NCBI GenBank assembly: GCA_009773565.1
Contig: WSXY01000004.1
Location: 62,001 to 126,000, forward strand
Direction of reading: 5' to 3'
DNA length: 64,000 nt
DNA from: Actinomycetota bacterium
GTDB lineage: Bacteria > Actinomycetota > Coriobacteriia > Anaerosomatales > Anaerosomataceae
Shown: piece by piece, positions 41,748 through 50,173 of the stretch
How positions within the stretch are numbered: the stretch's first letter is position 1
Layout: each line of letters opens with the position of its first letter
Made by a program: the position numbers and the translations under genes
The notes under the pieces: model-generated
The model's input: only the letters and a program-made list of their open reading frames with translations
The model's database searches: none
Told to the model about the DNA's origin: nothing

Positions 41748-42890
41748 ATGCGCACGATAGTCCTTGATACGAACGTACTGCTCTCTGACCCGCAGACGCT
41801 TCTGGCATTCCAGGACGCTGCGATCGTCATCCCGGAGACGGTGCTTGGCGAGATAGATAAGCTCAAGACCCAGCGCGTCGATCCCGACCTGCGATTCAGG
41901 GGTCGCGAGATCAGCCGAATGCTGTTCGAGTTCTCCGAGACCGGAAGCCTGATGGACGGCGTCGCGCTGCCGGACGGCGGCACGCTTCGCGTCGCTCCGC
42001 TCCGGAGCGACATCGATCTACCCGAGGGCCTCTCGAACCGGAATGCGGATGACCGGATCCTCGCAGTCGCCTATCAGATTGCGAACGACAACTGCGAGGA
42101 TTTCACACTCATCACGAACGATCTCAACATGCTGCTGAAAGCGCAGGCGCTCGGCGTGAAGGTTGAACGTCGCGCTGAGATCGAGGGTGGCTTCGCTCGC
42201 AAGTACGTAATCCGCCCGTTCCAGCGCTACCGCGTCCCGCTCACCATTCTCGCAATCGCAATCGCCGTATTTGCTGCGGTCCTGGCGCTCGCTTTCTACG
42301 CGACTAGTCTGACCAGCACGGCTGCGGTCAGCCCGGGCGTGCCGACCGAATTCCGCGACTTGCTCACCGAGAACCAACGCAGTCTCCTCGATGGCCTTGT
42401 AGCGCTGCAAACCACGCCCGGCAATCTTGAGATGGTCCAGCAGGTGGCAAACGCGTACTACAACCTACGCGATGAGACCGGCAATGTGACGTTCGCCCAG
42501 AAGGCAATCGGCTACTACACTCGCTACCTCACGGCCCGACCAGCCGAAGTAGACGTAAGGACCGATCTCTCGGCGATGTACTTCTATTCCGGTGCCACGG
42601 ACAAGGCCATACAGGAGGCGACCCGCGTTCTGGAGGCAGAACCCGACCACATCCAGGCCAACTTCAACCTGGGAATCTTCTACTGGCGCGGGCGCACCGA
42701 CTATAAGGCCGCAGCGCTCAGCTTCAAGAAGGTAACAACGCTCACAAAGACGGGTGACGCCCACACACAGCTCATCGGCGAGGAAGCCAAGAAGAACCTC
42801 GCCACGATCGTCAAGGAAGCGCAGGCAGCGGGCCAACCGCTCGACCTCGATGCTCTTGGCATCCGCGACCTTGTAGGAGGAGTTCAGTAG
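41748..42890 (+). CDS. PIN-domain / transmembrane / TPR fusion protein
   Basis: 380 residues. Residues 1-150 are a PIN nuclease domain of the PhoH2 type: VLDTNVLLSDPQTLL, IPETVLGEIDKLK, NRNADDRILAVAY and FTLITNDLNMLLKA hold the four metal-binding acids. Residues about 165-190 (VPLTILAIAIAVFAAVLALAFYA) form one membrane helix. The rest is TPR-like helices (QQVANAYYNLRDETGN, YFYSGATDKAIQEATRVL, NFNLGIFYWRGRTDYKAAALSF). PIN inside and TPR outside is the expected topology. I know no named family with this order. One base separates it from trxB. Confidence 0.82.
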   Translation: MRTIVLDTNVLLSDPQTLLAFQDAAIVIPETVLGEIDKLKTQRVDPDLRFRGREISRMLFEFSETGSLMDGVALPDGGTLRVAPLRSDIDLPEGLSNRNADDRILAVAYQIANDNCEDFTLITNDLNMLLKAQALGVKVERRAEIEGGFARKYVIRPFQRYRVPLTILAIAIAVFAAVLALAFYATSLTSTAAVSPGVPTEFRDLLTENQRSLLDGLVALQTTPGNLEMVQQVANAYYNLRDETGNVTFAQKAIGYYTRYLTARPAEVDVRTDLSAMYFYSGATDKAIQEATRVLEAEPDHIQANFNLGIFYWRGRTDYKAAALSFKKVTTLTKTGDAHTQLIGEEAKKNLATIVKEAQAAGQPLDLDALGIRDLVGGVQ

Positions 42891-42891
42891 C

Positions 42892-43839
42892 ATGTCCGAT
42901 ACGGAGACTATCGATATTGCCATCATCGGCGGCGGACCGGCCGGACTCACGGCCGCCCTTTACGCCTCGCGCGCCCGGGCCAAGACAGTCGTGTTTGAAA
43001 GCGGCCTCCCCGGCGGGCAAATTGTCACAACCGACTGGGTCGAGAACTACCCCGGCTTTCCCGACGGCATCTCGGGAGCCGAGATCGGTGACCTGATGCA
43101 CCGGCAGGCGGAGCACTTCGGTGCCGAGTTCCGCACGTTTGCGGCGATCGAACGCATCGAGCCGAGCGGCATGGACTTTCTTCTGACGAATGCGGAGGAC
43201 GAGCAGGTCATCGCCCGCTCCGTCATCCTCGCGACCGGCGCCGTACCGAAGCGCCTGAACGTACCTGGCGAGGCGGAGTTCACCGGCCGCGGGGTTTCGT
43301 GGTGCGCGACATGCGACGGTGCGTTCTTCCGCGACAAGATCGTAGCGATCATCGGCGGCGGGGACGCGGCGGTCGAGGAGGCGATCTTCCTCACTAAGTT
43401 CGCAAGCCGGGTACACATCGTTCATCGGCGCGATGAGCTCCGCGCAACAAAGTGTATCCAGGAGAAATGCTTCGCGAACGACAAGGTGGAGCTGCAACTG
43501 AGCCGCGTGGTCACCGAGGTCATAGGTACCGACGGCAGGGTTTCCGGCGTCCGCCTCGCCTCAACAAAGGGTGAGCCTGAGATAGTACTGCCACTTCAGG
43601 GCATATTCATCTTCGTGGGAGTAGAGCCCAAGAGTGAGCTCGTGAAGGATCTCTGCGACCTCGACCAGGCTGGCTACGTGAAGATAGACCACGACGGACT
43701 CACGTCGTATCCTGGCCTGTATGCGGCAGGCGACGTCACTGACTCGGACTTGAAGCAGGTCATTACTGCAGCAGCGAAGGGCGCCTCGGCAGCATTTGAG
43801 GCTCTCCGGTGGATAGATGAGCGGGTCTGCACCATCTAG
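42892..43839 (+). CDS. trxB: thioredoxin reductase
   Basis: 315 residues. FAD-binding IAIIGGGPAGLTAALYASRA, redox pair SWCATCDGAFF, NADPH-binding IIGGGDAAVEEAIFL, and C-terminal PGLYAAGDVTDSDLKQVITAAAKG, all as in TrxB. It reduces thioredoxin with NADPH. It is directly coupled to the PIN-TPR gene upstream, and trxA follows 35 bases downstream. Confidence 0.97.
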   Translation: MSDTETIDIAIIGGGPAGLTAALYASRARAKTVVFESGLPGGQIVTTDWVENYPGFPDGISGAEIGDLMHRQAEHFGAEFRTFAAIERIEPSGMDFLLTNAEDEQVIARSVILATGAVPKRLNVPGEAEFTGRGVSWCATCDGAFFRDKIVAIIGGGDAAVEEAIFLTKFASRVHIVHRRDELRATKCIQEKCFANDKVELQLSRVVTEVIGTDGRVSGVRLASTKGEPEIVLPLQGIFIFVGVEPKSELVKDLCDLDQAGYVKIDHDGLTSYPGLYAAGDVTDSDLKQVITAAAKGASAAFEALRWIDERVCTI

Positions 43840-43874
43840 AGCACAGACAAAAAGGTACCCGAGAGGAGTCCGGC

Positions 43875-44204
43875 ATGAGCGAGAATCTCAAGCACGTCAC
43901 GGACGCGAGTTTCGACACCGATGTTATCGACAGCGACAAGCCTGTCGTTCTCGACTTCTGGGCGCCCTGGTGCGGCCCGTGCCGCATGATGGAACCGGTC
44001 CTCGAGGAACTCGCCAACGAGTACGAGGGCAAGATCGTCGTCGCCAAGCTCAACGTCGACGAGAACCCCGGAACGGCAACCAAGTTCGACATCCTCTCTA
44101 TCCCGACGCTGCTCATCTTCAACAAGGGCGAAGTGGCCAAGAAGCTCGTCGGCGCAATGCCGAAGAAGCGGCTCATCGAGGAACTCGCTTCCTGGATCGG
44201 CTAG
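43875..44204 (+). CDS. trxA: thioredoxin
   Basis: 109 residues, full length. The active site is WAPWCGPCRMMEPV, and the cis-proline is in ILSIPTLLIF. It is the electron donor for ribonucleotide reductase, methionine sulfoxide reductases and peroxiredoxins. A GAGAGGAG ribosome site precedes the ATG. It is a plausible reductant for the Sec peroxiredoxin elsewhere in the window (inference). Confidence 0.97.
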   Translation: MSENLKHVTDASFDTDVIDSDKPVVLDFWAPWCGPCRMMEPVLEELANEYEGKIVVAKLNVDENPGTATKFDILSIPTLLIFNKGEVAKKLVGAMPKKRLIEELASWIG

Positions 44205-44314
44205 ACCGGCAGAGCGGCGATACCCATACGCACCTCCTGAGCGCGGCCCTATGGTCGTGCTCAGTGTTCTCGGCAACCGGCGCACAGTGAGCGCCACCTG
44301 AAAGGGGTACCGGC

Positions 44315-44560
44315 ATGTGTGAAGGCGGCATCAACACCGGACAGATGAAGCTGGCCGTAACAATGGTTGGCGATTCCCTGGCTCAGTCGCAGCAGTGGCT
44401 TGAGCAGCTGCACCACCTGGCCGACCATGGACGGCGCGCGATTACGAGCGCGGAACTCGCCCAGGTCACCGTCATGCTCGGTGAGGCACGCGAGAAGCTC
44501 GAAAGCGCGATCGAGAATCTCAGCGTTGTCGCTGACGACGTCACGATCGAACGCCTCTAG
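44315..44560 (+). CDS. small helical protein, unknown
   Basis: 81 residues. It begins MCEGGINTGQM and is otherwise one long helical protein with coiled-coil character (SLAQSQQWLEQLHHLADHG, TVMLGEAREKLESAIENLSVVAD). A single cysteine lies at position 2. AAAGGGG precedes the ATG at a suitable distance, so translation is likely. I recognise no family. It stands between trxA and the zinc-ribbon/HEPN gene on the same strand. Confidence 0.6.
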   Translation: MCEGGINTGQMKLAVTMVGDSLAQSQQWLEQLHHLADHGRRAITSAELAQVTVMLGEAREKLESAIENLSVVADDVTIERL

Positions 44561-44599
44561 GCCAGCAGAGGGCGCCCTCGTACAGCGCCTCCGGACTGC

Positions 44600-44605
44600 T
44601 ACAAT
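44600..44605 (+). promoter_or_regulatory. -10 box TACAAT nine bases before a start codon
   Basis: TACAAT ends nine bases before the ATG at 44615, so a transcript from it would be leaderless or nearly so. There is no -35 match. Gene 44615 has no good ribosome site, which fits. Confidence 0.4.
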
Positions 44606-44614
44606 CCGGTTAAC

Positions 44615-45247
44615 ATGAAGCCAAAACCGCCCACACACATCACGGTCTTCGCGAAGGCCGACGGGGCCGCTCCCACGTACTGGGAGTGTCCTTCGTGCGG
44701 CTTCCTTTCAGGTGACGCCAGGTTCCTCGACACAGAGCATCCATGTCCCGAGTGCGGCGCGGTAGGGGTCGAACGCAGACGCTTCCCGTCAGACAGAGTG
44801 CGCAGGCTTGATGAGCGAATTCGGTCATACCAGAAGCAGGGTGACGGAGAGATCGTCGTCATCCTCGTCATGACACTTCTCGAGACGATTCTCGAGGACA
44901 TCCTCGATCGCATGATGGACGCGCACGGTGGAGACCTCCCCTTGCGCCGGATGATCATGGACTCGCAGCGCTCGATCGGTGTACGCATCGGGAAGCTCTT
45001 CCCGGCGCTCGCCGGTGAGGAGTTCGAAGAGGCTGCGGCCGAACTTGGCTACCGCGACTTCCCGAAACACTGGCGCACGATGCGCGAGGCGCGCAACGCA
45101 TTCATTCACGACTCACCCTTCGGCGGCCCGCGCGAGCGACTCGATGCGCGCATGGGCGAGGATGCGATGGTCTTGCTCGATCAGGCGTACCGGCTGTTCG
45201 TCTTGCTGAACAACCGCTTCGTCGCCGATGGCCACACGCGGAGCTGA
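44615..45247 (+). CDS. zinc ribbon / HEPN-like protein, unknown
   Basis: 210 residues. The N-terminus has a zinc ribbon: YWECPSCGFLS and EHPCPECGAVG. The rest is helical, and near residue 165 it reads MREARNAFIHDSPFG, an R-x4-H motif as in HEPN RNases, followed by DQAYRLFVLLNNRF. HEPN domains are found in toxins, RNases and defence proteins; with a zinc ribbon the unit could bind nucleic acid. No partner nucleotidyltransferase is adjacent. Its 3' end meets or overlaps the start of hypF, which may indicate shared transcription. Confidence 0.7.
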   Translation: MKPKPPTHITVFAKADGAAPTYWECPSCGFLSGDARFLDTEHPCPECGAVGVERRRFPSDRVRRLDERIRSYQKQGDGEIVVILVMTLLETILEDILDRMMDAHGGDLPLRRMIMDSQRSIGVRIGKLFPALAGEEFEEAAAELGYRDFPKHWRTMREARNAFIHDSPFGGPRERLDARMGEDAMVLLDQAYRLFVLLNNRFVADGHTRS

Positions 45248-45251
45248 TTCT

Positions 45252-47681
45252 GTGCAGCACGCGGTATCGCTGCATGTCACCGGCGTGGTCCAGGGGGTCG
45301 GCTACCGCCCCTTCGTCTATACGCTCGCACGCCGCCTGGGGGTGACCGGCTGGGTGCGCAACGCCTCCGACGGGGTCTGGTGCATCGCCGAGGCATCTCC
45401 CGACGTTCTTGCGGCTTTTGAGCGAGGGCTCCGCGATGAGGCACCGCCCATGGCCGTGGTGGAGAGTGTGACCGCCCTAGCGGCGATACCGGAAGGCTTT
45501 AGCGACTTCACGATCGTTGCGTCGCATGCCGAGGAGGGAGCGATGACGCTCGTCTCGCCCGACATCGCGACGTGCGAGTCATGCGCCGGCGAGCTCCTCG
45601 ACCCTGCCGATCGGCGCTACCGCTACCCGTTCATCAACTGCACGAATTGCGGACCGCGCTTCACGATCATCGAAGACGTCCCGTACGACCGACCGAAGAC
45701 GACGATGCGCGACTTCCCGATGTGCGTCGAATGTGCGGCGGAGTACGGGGACCCCGCCGACAGACGGTTCCACGCGCAACCGGATGCTTGCTTCGTGTGC
45801 GGGCCGCGGCTCTACCTGAACGGGGCGGGGCTCGCAAACAATGCTGATTGGGGCTGGACGCCTAACAGCGACGCGGTTCCTCGACCACATCGGGATCGGG
45901 AATTGGAGCGGTTGAGGTCGGACGCGATTCTTGCGGCGGCGGCTCAGGTGTTGCGCGACGGCGGGATCTTGGCGCTCAAGGGGTTGGGCGGGTTTCAACT
46001 GGCGTGCGACGCTACGAATGAGGCGGCGGTGTCGCGCCTCCGTGACCGCAAGCGTCGCTGGGGCAAGCCCTTCGCCGTCATGATGCCCTCGCTAGTCGCT
46101 GCGCGCGAGTACTGCGAGATCTCGGACGCCGAGGCCGCGCTGCTACAGAGCCCACCCGCCCCCATCGTGCTGTTGCGCCTGCGCGGCGAGGGCGTCGGAG
46201 AGGGTCGAGCGCGAGTTCCACAGCCGGCCGAGGATTCGGGTCTGTTTGCGGATGCCCGGCGAGGACTGCTCGAGCGAGCGACCCTCTCCGACGCCCTCGC
46301 CCCTGGTCTGAAAGAGCTCGGCGTCATGCTCCCGTACACCCCGCTGCATCACATCCTGCTCGGCGACCTGGGCATCCCGCTCGTGATGACATCGGGCAAC
46401 CTGAGCGACGAGCCGATCGCGACCGGCAACATCGAAGCACTCGAGCGGCTCTCGACCATCGCCGACGCGGTGCTCCTGCACGACCGCGAGATCTGCTCGC
46501 GCTACGACGACTCGGTCACTCGCGCGGGCGCGTGTGGGACCGAGTTCCTGCGTCGCGCACGCGGGTACGCGCCATTCCCGGTGCGCCTCCCCTTCTCCTC
46601 GGACGTGGCTATCCTCGCCGTCGGGCCCGAGCAGAAGAACACCGTCACCCTCCTGACCGGCGAGTATGCCTTCGTGTCGCAGCACATCGGCGACATGGAG
46701 AATGCCGAGACGTTTGACGCGTTCGAGCGGACTATCGAATTGTACGAGCGGCTCTTCCGCATATCGCCGCAGGTAGTCGCCTATGACCTCCACCCCGAGT
46801 ACCTCGCGACGAAACACGCGCTCACGCTCGGGCTGCCGGGCATCGGCGTGCAGCACCACCACGCGCATGTCGCCGGAGTCGCAGCCGAGCATGGCATCGA
46901 CGGACCCTTCATCGGCGTGGCGCTCGACGGCACCGGCTACGGGCCCGACGGCACGATCTGGGGCGGCGAGGTCTTGCTCGCAACGCTTGCGGGCTTTGAG
47001 CGGGTGGCGCACCTCGCGACCATGCCGATGCCCGGCGGTGCGGCAGCGATCCGGCGTCCGGCGCGCATGGCGATCGGGACGCTCGCGGGTTTCGGGCTGC
47101 TCGACCATCCCGGTGCCGCCCCGCTCCGCTCGCGCCTCGCCGAGGCCGAGGAGGAGACGCTGCTGCGCATGATCGAGCGCGGGGTGAACTCGCCGCTCAC
47201 GTCATCGATGGGTCGCCTGTTCGACGCGGTCGCGGCCATCTGCGGCGTCCGGGACGATGCTCGCTACGAGGGTCAGGCCGCAATCGAGCTGGAGGCGCTC
47301 GCCGACCCTGCGGAAGGCGGCTCGTACGCCTTCCGGCTTCTCGACGGTGAGACGTCGGTCATCGACAGCGCCCCAGTGCTTGAGGCCGTGCTCGACGACA
47401 TCGCGCATGGGGTGGCGGCACCTGTCATCTCCGCACGCTTCCACCGTGGTGTCGCAGCCGCTATAGTTGGCGAGTGCGTTAGGGCCTCGGTTGCCACCGG
47501 CACACGCACGGTTGCGCTGTCCGGCGGAGTGTTCATGAACCGGCTGGTAGCAGACCGTGTAAGACTCGGCCTGACCGAGGCGGGACTGCAACCGATCACG
47601 CACATAAAGCTACCCGTGAACGACGGTGGCGTTTCATTCGGACAGGCGGTCGTCGCCTGGGCCCGACGCCACGAACTGTGA
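45252..47681 (+). CDS. hypF: carbamoyltransferase HypF
   Basis: About 809 residues from the GTG at 45252, which has CGGAG eight bases before it; ATG 45228, inside the preceding gene, would add eight residues. An acylphosphatase domain (VTGVVQGVGYRPFVYTLARRLG), two zinc fingers (CESC..CTNC and CVEC..CFVC), a YrdC-like domain (ILALKGLGGFQLACDATNEAAV), and a Kae1-like domain with HHHAHVAGVAAEHG and GVALDGTGYGPDGTIWGGE. It makes the thiocarbamate on HypE that becomes the CN ligand of [NiFe] hydrogenase. Confidence 0.96.
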   Translation: MQHAVSLHVTGVVQGVGYRPFVYTLARRLGVTGWVRNASDGVWCIAEASPDVLAAFERGLRDEAPPMAVVESVTALAAIPEGFSDFTIVASHAEEGAMTLVSPDIATCESCAGELLDPADRRYRYPFINCTNCGPRFTIIEDVPYDRPKTTMRDFPMCVECAAEYGDPADRRFHAQPDACFVCGPRLYLNGAGLANNADWGWTPNSDAVPRPHRDRELERLRSDAILAAAAQVLRDGGILALKGLGGFQLACDATNEAAVSRLRDRKRRWGKPFAVMMPSLVAAREYCEISDAEAALLQSPPAPIVLLRLRGEGVGEGRARVPQPAEDSGLFADARRGLLERATLSDALAPGLKELGVMLPYTPLHHILLGDLGIPLVMTSGNLSDEPIATGNIEALERLSTIADAVLLHDREICSRYDDSVTRAGACGTEFLRRARGYAPFPVRLPFSSDVAILAVGPEQKNTVTLLTGEYAFVSQHIGDMENAETFDAFERTIELYERLFRISPQVVAYDLHPEYLATKHALTLGLPGIGVQHHHAHVAGVAAEHGIDGPFIGVALDGTGYGPDGTIWGGEVLLATLAGFERVAHLATMPMPGGAAAIRRPARMAIGTLAGFGLLDHPGAAPLRSRLAEAEEETLLRMIERGVNSPLTSSMGRLFDAVAAICGVRDDARYEGQAAIELEALADPAEGGSYAFRLLDGETSVIDSAPVLEAVLDDIAHGVAAPVISARFHRGVAAAIVGECVRASVATGTRTVALSGGVFMNRLVADRVRLGLTEAGLQPITHIKLPVNDGGVSFGQAVVAWARRHEL

Positions 47682-47699
47682 CCGCAAGGAGGACCTCGC

Positions 47700-47981
47700 A
47701 TGTGTCTCGGAATCCCCGCGAAGATCGTCGACGGACCCAACGATAACCAGATGGCCGAGGCCGACATCCTTGGCGTACGCCGCTGGGTGAGCATCCACAT
47801 GGTGCCTGAGGCAAAGCAGGGCGACTTCGTGCTTGTGCACGCCGGCTTCGCGCTTGAGATCATCTCCGAGCAGTTCGCTGCCGAGACGCTCGAGCTCTTC
47901 CGCCAGATGGAGATGCCGGGTACCGAGCACCTCGAGCCGCTTGAGATGCCCGAACTGCCGACGCTGCCGGCCCTCCAGTGA
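47700..47981 (+). CDS. hypC: hydrogenase maturation chaperone HypC
   Basis: 93 residues. It starts MCLGIPAKIVDG; the N-terminal cysteine is the conserved Fe-binding residue. A small beta barrel and a C-terminal helix (FALEIISEQFAAETLELF) follow, as in the HypC/HupF family. It carries the Fe(CN)2CO group with HypD to the hydrogenase large subunit. An AAGGAGG ribosome site precedes it; the stop overlaps the hypD start. Confidence 0.95.
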   Translation: MCLGIPAKIVDGPNDNQMAEADILGVRRWVSIHMVPEAKQGDFVLVHAGFALEIISEQFAAETLELFRQMEMPGTEHLEPLEMPELPTLPALQ

Positions 47982-49078
47982 CCGACGACCTCCTCGGCGG
48001 CTTTCGCAACCCCGAGCACGCGCGCGCGCTCGTGACGGCGATCCGCGAGACAGCAGTCGAGCCCTCCACCTTCATGGAGGTGTGCGGCACGCATACGATG
48101 GCGATCGCGAAGAACGGCCTGCGTGGCGTCATGCCCGACACCATCAAGCTTCTCTCGGGACCCGGCTGCCCTGTCTGCGTGACCGCGAACATCGATATCG
48201 ACGCGGCGATCGAGACCGCCCGCCAGCCAGACGTCATCCTCACCACCTTCGGCGACATGATGAAGGTCCCCGGCTCGTACTCGTCCCTCTCGCGAGAGAA
48301 GGGCGACGGCCGTGACGTCCGCATCGTCTACTCCCCGCTTGATTCACTTGCGCTCGCCGAGGCGGTGCCGGATAAACACGTCGTGTTCCTCGGCGTCGGC
48401 TTTGAGACGACCGCGCCGACAGTTGCGCTCACCATCAAAGAGGCCCAGCGACGCGGCCTGAAGAACTGGTCGGCACTCGCGCTCCACAAGACCGTGCCCG
48501 AAGCACTTCGTGCGCTCACGAACGACCCCGACGTGCAGATCAACGGCTTCATCCTGCCGGGTCACGTCTCGACGATCATCGGGAGCGAGCCGTATCGCTT
48601 CCTTGCCGAGGAGTACGGTGTCCCCGGCGTCATCACGGGCTTCGAGCCGGTCGACGTCCTCCAGGGCATCTGGATGCTCGCAAAGCAGCGTGCCGAGGGA
48701 CGGGCCGAGATCGAGATCGCATACACGCGGGCCGTCATGCCCGAGGGCAACCCGGTCGCGATGAGCGCGATCAGGGAGGTCTTCGAGCCGGTCGACTCCG
48801 AGTGGCGCGGTATCGGGGTCATTCCCGGTACGGGCCTCGCCATCCGCGCCGAGTTTGCGGAGTACGACGCGAGCCTGCGCGTGCCCGTCTCGCCGCCGGA
48901 GCCTCGGGCGATCAAAGGCTGCCAGTGTGGTGACGTGCTTCGCGGCGCGCTGCTGCCATTCGAGTGCAAGCTCTTCGGTCGCGGCTGCACGCCAGAGCAT
49001 CCGATCGGGCCCTGCATGGTCTCCTCGGAAGGCTCGTGCGCGGCGTACTACCGGTACACAGACTACGGCAAGGCATAG
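47978..49078 (+). CDS. hypD: hydrogenase maturation protein HypD
   Basis: 366 residues, GTG start overlapping the hypC stop by four bases. Key cysteines: FMEVCGTHTMAIAKNG, LLSGPGCPVCVTAN, and the C-terminal [4Fe-4S] set in AIKGCQCGDVLRG, FECKLFGRGCTPEHPIGPC. HypD with HypC assembles the Fe(CN)2CO unit. The intact cluster motifs suggest it works. Confidence 0.96.
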   Translation: MTDDLLGGFRNPEHARALVTAIRETAVEPSTFMEVCGTHTMAIAKNGLRGVMPDTIKLLSGPGCPVCVTANIDIDAAIETARQPDVILTTFGDMMKVPGSYSSLSREKGDGRDVRIVYSPLDSLALAEAVPDKHVVFLGVGFETTAPTVALTIKEAQRRGLKNWSALALHKTVPEALRALTNDPDVQINGFILPGHVSTIIGSEPYRFLAEEYGVPGVITGFEPVDVLQGIWMLAKQRAEGRAEIEIAYTRAVMPEGNPVAMSAIREVFEPVDSEWRGIGVIPGTGLAIRAEFAEYDASLRVPVSPPEPRAIKGCQCGDVLRGALLPFECKLFGRGCTPEHPIGPCMVSSEGSCAAYYRYTDYGKA

Positions 49079-49107
49079 AGCCGCTGCCGCTTAACGGGAG
49101 GTCGAGA

Positions 49108-50118
49108 ATGCAATCGGATCGCATCTTGCTCGCGCACGGCAGTGGCGGCACCATGATGCGCGACCTCATCAACGACGTCTTCATGACGGGCTTCAGCGAC
49201 GACATCCTCATGCGGATGGACGATGCCGCGTCGCTCGACTTTCCTGGCTCGCGACTCGCATTCTCGACTGACACGTACGTCGTGAACCCGCTCTTCTTCC
49301 CGGGCGCGGACATCGGCCGCCTGGCCGTCTGTGGCACCGTGAACGACGTCGCCACATCCGGTGCGAAGCCACTCTACCTCTCGGTCGGCTTCGTGCTTGA
49401 GGAAGGCTTCCCCGTCGAGGACTTGCGTCGCATCCTCGTCTCAATGCGCGATGCAGCCGCCGAGGCGGGCGTGCGCATCGTGACCGGCGATACCAAGGTC
49501 GTCGAGAAGGGCCATGGCGACGGCTGCTACATCAACACAGCTGGCGTCGGCGTGCTCGCCGAGGGGCTCGACCTCTCGGGATCGAACTGCCAGGCCGGCG
49601 ACGTCGTGTTGCTCTCGGGCACGCTCGGCGATCACGGCATCGCGGTCATCTCGACTCGTGAAGGCCTCACGTTCTCGACAGATATCGAGAGTGACGCTGC
49701 ACCACTCGGCGCGCTCATCGCCGCGGTTCTCGCTGTCGCACCGGATACTCGCTGCTTCCGCGATCCGACGCGTGGCGGGCTTGCCAGCACGCTCAACGAA
49801 CTGGCAGGCGCGTCCGGCGTGTGCATCACCATCGACGAGACCCTCGTGCCTGTGCGCGAGCAGGTGCGCGGCGCGTGCGAGATGCTCGGCTACGACGTCT
49901 TCCAGGTCGCCAACGAAGGCAAGATGGTCACCGTCGTCCCTGCGTCGCAGGCCGAAGCGGCCCTCGCTGCGATGCGCGACGCCCCGTACGGTGAGGACGC
50001 CGCCATCATCGGTGAGGTCGCCGAGAGCCCCGCCGGCCGCGTCTACGTGCAGACCGCATTTGGCGCGACGCGCATCATGGACATGCTCGTCGGCGAGCAG
50101 CTGCCGAGGATCTGCTAG
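49108..50118 (+). CDS. hypE: hydrogenase maturation protein HypE
   Basis: 336 residues from the ATG at 49108 after GGGAGG. A PurM-like ATPase: ILLAHGSGGTMMRDLI, RLAVCGTVNDVATSGAKP, RDPTRGGLASTLNELA, NEGKMVTVVPA. It ends in LPRIC; the last-residue cysteine is the group that is carbamoylated by HypF and dehydrated to thiocyanate. It completes hypF-C-D-E. hypA, hypB and any hydrogenase subunit must lie elsewhere or be absent. Confidence 0.96.
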   Translation: MQSDRILLAHGSGGTMMRDLINDVFMTGFSDDILMRMDDAASLDFPGSRLAFSTDTYVVNPLFFPGADIGRLAVCGTVNDVATSGAKPLYLSVGFVLEEGFPVEDLRRILVSMRDAAAEAGVRIVTGDTKVVEKGHGDGCYINTAGVGVLAEGLDLSGSNCQAGDVVLLSGTLGDHGIAVISTREGLTFSTDIESDAAPLGALIAAVLAVAPDTRCFRDPTRGGLASTLNELAGASGVCITIDETLVPVREQVRGACEMLGYDVFQVANEGKMVTVVPASQAEAALAAMRDAPYGEDAAIIGEVAESPAGRVYVQTAFGATRIMDMLVGEQLPRIC

Positions 50119-50173
50119 CCCGACACCCCGCGCGCAGACATCCCGGCGGCTTACTTCGGCTACACTTGGTCGC

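Noticed and set aside
48964-49107. Upstream extension of hypE by 48 codons
   Set aside because: It reads through the hypD end in another frame; the ATG at 49108 has GGGAGG and begins the family's normal sequence.
49514-50173. Upstream extension of the EamA gene
   Set aside because: It lies inside hypE in another frame; the membrane protein begins at 50174.
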